Assembly (NCBI GenBank): GCA_015063785.1
Contig: SVTM01000023.1
Span: 1-49,081, forward strand
Source of the DNA: Oscillospiraceae bacterium
GTDB taxonomy: Bacteria > Bacillota > Clostridia > Oscillospirales > CAG-382
Length of the DNA: 49,081 bases
Reading direction: 5' to 3'
Under the pieces are notes generated by a model. The model made no database searches, was not told the DNA's origin, and saw nothing but the letters and a program-made list of their open reading frames with translations. The position numbers and the translations under genes were made by a program. Below, one piece after another: positions 44,768 to 49,081 of this stretch (the stretch's first letter is position 1; each line of letters begins with the position of its first letter).

Positions 44768-47035
44768 ATGGCTGAAAAGAAACCAACCAAGAAAAAGAGC
44801 AAAACAAAAGTAACAGAAGAGATACTGCCCCCTGCACCCGCCCTTGACCAGGCGATAACCGACACTCTGCGCGTAAACTATATGCCCTACGCCATGAGCG
44901 TTATCATCTCGCGTGCCATCCCCGAGATCGACGGTTTTAAGCCGTCCCAGAGAAAGCTGCTTTACACCATGTACGACATGGGTCTTATGCACGGCGCACG
45001 CACAAAATCGGCAAACGTTGTCGGCGCCACTATGCACCTCAACCCCCACGGCGACGGCGCAATATACGAAACTCTTGTCAGACTCACAAAGGGCAACGAA
45101 ACCCTGCTTCATCCTTTTATCGACTCTAAGGGTAACTTCGGCAAGCGTTTTTCCACAACGGCGTACGCCGCATCCCGTTACACCGAATGCCGTCTTGACG
45201 ATTTTTGCGAGGCAATTTTCGGCGGCATCGACAAGGACGCCGTAGACTTTGTGGACAACTACGACAACACCATGAAGGAGCCCACCCTGCTTCCCACCGC
45301 TTTTCCGAACATTCTCGTTTCGGCAAACCTGGGTATTGCCGTAGGTATGGCAACCAACATCTGCTCGTTCAATCTGGGCGAGATATGCGACGCCACCATC
45401 GAGCTGATGAAAGATCCCAAGGCGGATCTTCTTGAAATAATCAAAGCTCCGGATTTTTCTACAGGCGGACTTCTGATTTACGACAAAGCCGCACTACACG
45501 AGGTTTACGAGACGGGAAGAGGTTCTTTTAAGGTAAGGGCACGCTACTCTTATGACAAGAAAGAAAACTGCATCGAAATTTCGCAGATCCCCTACACCAC
45601 CACCGTCGAAGCGATCATCGCCAAGATTGCAAAGCTGATAAAAGAGGGCAAGCTGAAGGAGATATCCGACGTGCGCGACGAAACAGACCTGCAGGGTCTG
45701 AAGCTTACCATCGACCTCAAGCGCGGCGCTGACCACGAAAAGGTTATGGCAAAGCTTTTGCGCTCCACCCCCCTTGAAGACGCTTTTCCATGCAACTTCA
45801 ACGTGCTTATCGGCGGCAATCCAAAAACTCTCGGTGTGCGCGACATCCTTAACGAGTGGATCGCGTGGCGTACCGACTGTGTCAGACGCGAGCTTTATTA
45901 CAACCTCTGCAGAATGGAAGAAAAGCTTCATCTGCTTTACGGTCTCAAAGAGCTTTTGCTTGACATCGACAAGGCAATAAAGATCATCCGCGAAACCGAA
46001 AGCGAAAAGCAGGTTATCCCCAACCTTATGAAAGGCTTCTGTATTGACGAGGTTCAGGCAGAATATATTGCAGAAATAAAGCTGCGAAACCTCAACCGCG
46101 AATACATTCTTAAGCGCATTGCCGAAACCGAAAAGCTGGAGGCTGACATTGCCGACACCAAAGACAAGCTTTCGTCGGCAAAGAAGATCCACGCGGTCAT
46201 TGCAAAGCAGCTGTCGGACATCAAGAAAAAATATGCCAAGGCAAGAAAGACCCAGTTGCTCTTTACCGAGGACGAACCGATATATGAAGAGCCTGCAAAA
46301 GAGGCATATCCCGTCATCGTCGTTCTTACCAACGAGGGATACTTCAAAAAGCTTTTGCCTCACAAGGGAAATCTGCCACACAACGAAGAACAAAAGCTGA
46401 AAGAAAACGATTTTGTCGTTGTCCGCGAGGAAACAGACAGCGAATGCGAGCTGCTTTTCTTCACCGACAAGTGCCAGTGCTACAAAGCAAAACCCGACGA
46501 TTTTGAAACGGTAAAAGCCTCTGCGCTCGGCGATTACATTCCTGCAAAGCTCGGTTTTGACGAGGGCGAAAACGTTGCTGCCATGCTGCTTGCACGCGAT
46601 TACAAGGGAAGCGTTGCCTTCTTCTTTGAAAACGGAAAAGCGGTGGCCGTGCCCCTCAATTCTTACGCCACAAAGCTTAACAGAAAGAAGCTTACCAACG
46701 CATACAGCGAAGACAGTCCTGCCGTGGGCATCTTCTTTGTGCCCGAAAAAGAGGGCAAAAAGCCTTCGTGCGAGTTTCTTTTGCGCTCGACACAAAACAA
46801 GGCGATCATCATGAATTCCGACCAGCTGGCGGCAAAGAGCACAAGAACCGCCGCAGGCGTTTATGTTTTCACCCTGAAAAAAGGCATAAAGCTGGAGGAC
46901 GTAAAGCTTTTTGCAGACGACGGCTCGGAAGAAATGAAAAAATACGCAAAATACAGAAAATCAAAGCTCCCAAGCACAGGTACTCTGCTTGAAGCTTTTG
47001 ACATCAATGCTCAGCAGGTCAAATTTGACTTCTGA
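44768..47035 (+). CDS. parC: Type IIA topoisomerase subunit A (ParC-type)
   Basis: DNA-cleaving subunit of topoisomerase IV or a related type IIA enzyme, 755 residues. After a Lys-rich start, the breakage-reunion domain begins at LRVNYMPYAMSVIISRAIPE. The catalytic Tyr is in ASRYTECRL near 139, and NILVSANLGIAVGMATNI follows near 181. A long coiled coil (~440-490) is followed by a short beta-propeller-type C-terminus. The QRRGGKG GyrA box is not seen, so topo IV is more likely than gyrase. The partner subunit B gene, often adjacent, is not in the window. The 20-base gap after ruvB suggests co-transcription. Confidence 0.88.
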   Translation: MAEKKPTKKKSKTKVTEEILPPAPALDQAITDTLRVNYMPYAMSVIISRAIPEIDGFKPSQRKLLYTMYDMGLMHGARTKSANVVGATMHLNPHGDGAIYETLVRLTKGNETLLHPFIDSKGNFGKRFSTTAYAASRYTECRLDDFCEAIFGGIDKDAVDFVDNYDNTMKEPTLLPTAFPNILVSANLGIAVGMATNICSFNLGEICDATIELMKDPKADLLEIIKAPDFSTGGLLIYDKAALHEVYETGRGSFKVRARYSYDKKENCIEISQIPYTTTVEAIIAKIAKLIKEGKLKEISDVRDETDLQGLKLTIDLKRGADHEKVMAKLLRSTPLEDAFPCNFNVLIGGNPKTLGVRDILNEWIAWRTDCVRRELYYNLCRMEEKLHLLYGLKELLLDIDKAIKIIRETESEKQVIPNLMKGFCIDEVQAEYIAEIKLRNLNREYILKRIAETEKLEADIADTKDKLSSAKKIHAVIAKQLSDIKKKYAKARKTQLLFTEDEPIYEEPAKEAYPVIVVLTNEGYFKKLLPHKGNLPHNEEQKLKENDFVVVREETDSECELLFFTDKCQCYKAKPDDFETVKASALGDYIPAKLGFDEGENVAAMLLARDYKGSVAFFFENGKAVAVPLNSYATKLNRKKLTNAYSEDSPAVGIFFVPEKEGKKPSCEFLLRSTQNKAIIMNSDQLAAKSTRTAAGVYVFTLKKGIKLEDVKLFADDGSEEMKKYAKYRKSKLPSTGTLLEAFDINAQQVKFDF

Positions 47036-47083
47036 TGCAAATCCCTAATTTGTGCACTTTTTTGGTGCACCCGGAGGAACACC

Positions 47084-48157
47084 TTGGAATTTTTCAAAAA
47101 ACAAATCTGCCTTGACGAAGGCTTTGACGGCGACAAAAACGGCAATTTTGCCGACGGCGAAAACGGAAATATCAAAATGAAGACCATAAAGATCACCCCC
47201 TTTGACCTTTTTCTGCTTCTGCTTTCCGCCATTCTCTTTTGCACCGTCGCCATTGACAAAAGCTATCTTGCCGTAATCGCCCTTGTGCTTTCGGCACCGA
47301 TATACGCGGTGTTTTCGTACAGAATCGGCAACCACTTTTCGTTTTTCATTCCGCTGGTTGCCTATATCATCGGCTTTGCTGTGACGAAGGATTCGGTGGG
47401 GCCTGCAGCCGTTATTTTTGCGGCAGGCACGTCGTTTTCAATAATGCGCGGCATAAACTACTGTCCCGACAGAGCAAAATCGAGTGCCGTTGCCGGCAGT
47501 GCCGTTTCGGCGGTGATCTGCGCGTTTGTGTCGCTTTTGGCGCTGAAACTGCAATACGGCATCTCGCCGAAAGATCTGCTTTCTCAGCTGCAAGGGTATA
47601 TTGACACGGTAAAGCCACAGCTTATTGAAACGATCTCCTCGCTCGAGCCTGCGACTTTGGGATATGCGGCGTTTGAGCCGGGCGATATTCCAAAGCTTGT
47701 GGATGCTATGGCAGAGCAGACCTTATATATGCTGCCTGCGATGCTTGTTCTTTTGGCTATGACCGTGGGGTATATCTCGGCATCCCTCACCCGTCCTGCT
47801 GCAAATCTTTGCGGTGCGCCGAAAATGCTTGACGGTGTGTACTTTGAAGTAAGACTTTTGCCTATTTCGGTGTTTGTCTATTTCATCTGCTCGCTGCTTG
47901 CCATTTTTTCGGACGGTGCCTTCGGACACGCTCTTAACAACATATCCTATCTTCTCTCACCGGGACTTATGCTCTGCGGACTCAAGCAGGTGGGCGTGAT
48001 ATTCCGCAGGAAGAATTATTCAAAGGCAGCCCTTCCCTTTATTATGGCCGCGGCGCTTGTTATTGCCGCCCTGCTGCCGGCAGGACTTGGCACCACCGTC
48101 CTTATCATTCTCGGAGTTTTCTACTGCTCGCACAACAGAGAACCTTATTTACAATAA
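47084..48157 (+). CDS. YybS-like (DUF2232) multi-pass membrane protein
   Basis: Integral membrane protein of 357 residues with about eight hydrophobic segments. Start is TTG 47084 after GGAGGA. A polar, acidic N-terminus of ~45 residues (GFDGDKNGNFADGENGNIK) precedes the first helix. A central soluble-looking segment (residues ~165-215) separates two membrane blocks. The position just upstream of gdpP is the same as yybS upstream of yybT in B. subtilis, which supports the family call; its function is not established. The gap to gdpP is 21 bases. Confidence 0.75.
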   Translation: MEFFKKQICLDEGFDGDKNGNFADGENGNIKMKTIKITPFDLFLLLLSAILFCTVAIDKSYLAVIALVLSAPIYAVFSYRIGNHFSFFIPLVAYIIGFAVTKDSVGPAAVIFAAGTSFSIMRGINYCPDRAKSSAVAGSAVSAVICAFVSLLALKLQYGISPKDLLSQLQGYIDTVKPQLIETISSLEPATLGYAAFEPGDIPKLVDAMAEQTLYMLPAMLVLLAMTVGYISASLTRPAANLCGAPKMLDGVYFEVRLLPISVFVYFICSLLAIFSDGAFGHALNNISYLLSPGLMLCGLKQVGVIFRRKNYSKAALPFIMAAALVIAALLPAGLGTTVLIILGVFYCSHNREPYLQ

Positions 48158-48178
48158 ACTTTCGGAGGTGTAAACATC

Positions 48179-49081
48179 TTGAAAGAACTGCTCGAACAAT
48201 TGCGGGCAATGACCTGGCGAAAAAGCGTTTTGTGCGCCATAGCAAGCCTTGTGGTTTTTACGGTGATATGCGCCTTTTTTAACCCGTGGCTGATACTTGC
48301 AGGCCTTTTGCTTACTGCAGGGTACGTGGTGTGCGCTTTTCTTCTTTTGAGAAAAGACACGAAAAGCGAAGGCTTTTTTGCACAGGACAATGCCATACTC
48401 GGCATAACCCTTGATTTCGTTTCAAAATTCAGATCGCCCGTTATCATCATGAACCCGCAGGGCTTAATAAACTGGTACAATTCCGCTTTTGTCGAGGCGT
48501 CGGGCTCGCGCCACTCGCTTTACGGCAAAAGTGCCGCCGAGACCATAAACCCAAGCTTTACCCCGGCAAGAATTGAACAGCTCAATTCGGGCGCAACCTT
48601 TTCGCTCAACTACAACGACGTGGACTATGAGGTTTCGGGATATGCCCTTAACTCCGGCAGCAAATCTTACTGCCTTGTGGTGCTGGGAGACAAATCCGAG
48701 CTTGTCAGTGCCAAAAAAGAGCTTGCCGACAAAAACGCCGTTGTTGCTTTTATCATGCTTGATAACATCAGCGATTCGGTGTCTGTCTCGCAGGATCAGT
48801 ACCGCAGTGTTTCGGCACGGGTGGCACGGCTTATTTCCGAATGGACAAAGGCCCGCGGCGGCTCTGTTACCGAATACGACAGGGACAAATACATCGTCGT
48901 TTTTGAAGAAAAGCATCTTTCGGGCATTGTTGCTTCGAAATTTGATATTCTCGACAGCATCCGCGAAACCGAGGTGGACGAATCCTCCACCCCAATCACG
49001 GCATCCATCGGCGTTTCCAACATTCCCGGATCTTTTGCCGAAAAGGAAGCGGCGGCACGCTCTAAGAGCGTGCCGCCGCTT
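48179..49081 (+). CDS. gdpP: GdpP-type cyclic-di-AMP phosphodiesterase, 5' part
   Basis: The beginning of a membrane protein that degrades the second messenger c-di-AMP. The TTG start at 48179 follows GGAGGTG; 301 codons run off the window. Two membrane helices (residues ~16-56) are followed by a PAS-like domain (~75-165, ITLDFVSKFRSPVIIMN) and a degenerate GGDEF-like domain (~175-290, AFIMLDNISD, EYDRDKYIVVFEE, SKFDILDSIRE, ITASIGVS). The catalytic DHH/DHHA1 part should follow beyond the edge. The last codons (KSVPPL) fall in a perfect inverted repeat and depart from the family sequence, so they may be an assembly artefact. Confidence 0.9.
   Translation, partial: MKELLEQLRAMTWRKSVLCAIASLVVFTVICAFFNPWLILAGLLLTAGYVVCAFLLLRKDTKSEGFFAQDNAILGITLDFVSKFRSPVIIMNPQGLINWYNSAFVEASGSRHSLYGKSAAETINPSFTPARIEQLNSGATFSLNYNDVDYEVSGYALNSGSKSYCLVVLGDKSELVSAKKELADKNAVVAFIMLDNISDSVSVSQDQYRSVSARVARLISEWTKARGGSVTEYDRDKYIVVFEEKHLSGIVASKFDILDSIRETEVDESSTPITASIGVSNIPGSFAEKEAAARSKSVPPL
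49047..49081. repeat. Perfect fold-back at the window end
   Basis: A 17-base arm 49047-49063 (AAGCGGCGGCACGCTCT) is followed by one A and its exact reverse complement at 49065-49081, ending on the last base. It lies in the gdpP coding region, where such a structure is not expected. Confidence 0.85.

Noticed and set aside
1..49081. CRISPR arrays, tRNA or rRNA genes, replication origins, complete insertion sequences.
   Set aside because: No regularly spaced repeats, tRNA-like cloverleafs, rRNA segments or transposase genes were recognised on either strand.

Overview
The window (about 48-50% GC by eye, strong AGGAGG-type ribosome binding sites, GlgC/GlgD pair, SLH and copper-amine-oxidase 'stalk' surface domains, T-box leaders, dipicolinate synthase genes) looks like a chromosomal contig of a spore-forming, fermentative, glycogen-storing member of the Clostridia, probably an uncultured gut-type lineage. 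I cannot name the genus from sequence alone. The last 35 bases are a perfect fold-back, which suggests that the right edge is a contig end.

Layout. 1-3.4 kb: a secreted stalk-domain protein, shikimate kinase and a cation diffusion facilitator. 3.5-8.6 kb: a minus-strand operon (LUD-domain protein, trmL, two tandem paralogous lipoproteins, a phosphopantetheinyl transferase). 8.9-16.6 kb: the dipicolinate (spore-core DPA) synthase locus. 16.7-18.5 kb: an ECF S component and 6-phosphofructokinase. 18.6-28.8 kb: a glycogen operon (branching-enzyme-like protein, glgC, glgD, glgA, glgP, GH13 hydrolase). 28.9-38.8 kb: a GH10 enzyme without signal peptide, an M23 peptidase, a lipoprotein, uvrB and pflB-pflA. 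38.9-42.3 kb: a large SLH-anchored protein with two SGNH esterase domains. 42.4-49.1 kb: ruvC-ruvA-ruvB, a ParC-type topoisomerase subunit, a YybS-like membrane protein and the start of gdpP.

The main discovery candidate is at 9.2-16.6 kb. The dipicolinate synthase A gene (spoVFA/dpaA) is split. Codons 1-248 lie at 9187-9930, behind a near-perfect mother-cell sigma-K type promoter. The last 47 codons lie almost 6 kb away at 15884-16027, directly overlapping spoVFB/dpaB. Both junctions carry CGGGG in the same orientation and in the same reading phase. Recombination between them would delete 5,953 bp, restore an uninterrupted 295-codon gene and rejoin the spoVFA-spoVFB operon. The excised circle would carry a 28-bp imperfect palindrome centred on a GG dinucleotide, as expected of a serine-recombinase attP site. 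The intervening DNA encodes a serine recombinase. This has the logic of the B. subtilis skin element in sigK, but in a different gene and with unusual cargo: a T-box-controlled seryl-tRNA synthetase, a T-box-controlled Na+/solute symporter (candidate Tyr specifier) and a prolyl-tRNA editing protein. If that serS is the only copy, excision would be tolerable only in the doomed mother cell. The recombinase lacks the usual C-terminal part, so whether it is active on its own is the main open point.

Other points of interest: a roughly 190-bp dispersed repeat made of five hairpins, present twice in opposite orientation, each copy flanked by duplicated host sequence; a branching-enzyme homologue in the glycogen operon that has lost most catalytic residues; two 17-18 bp hairpins that bury a downstream ribosome binding site; and two surface proteins with similar repetitive N-terminal regions on different anchoring modules.
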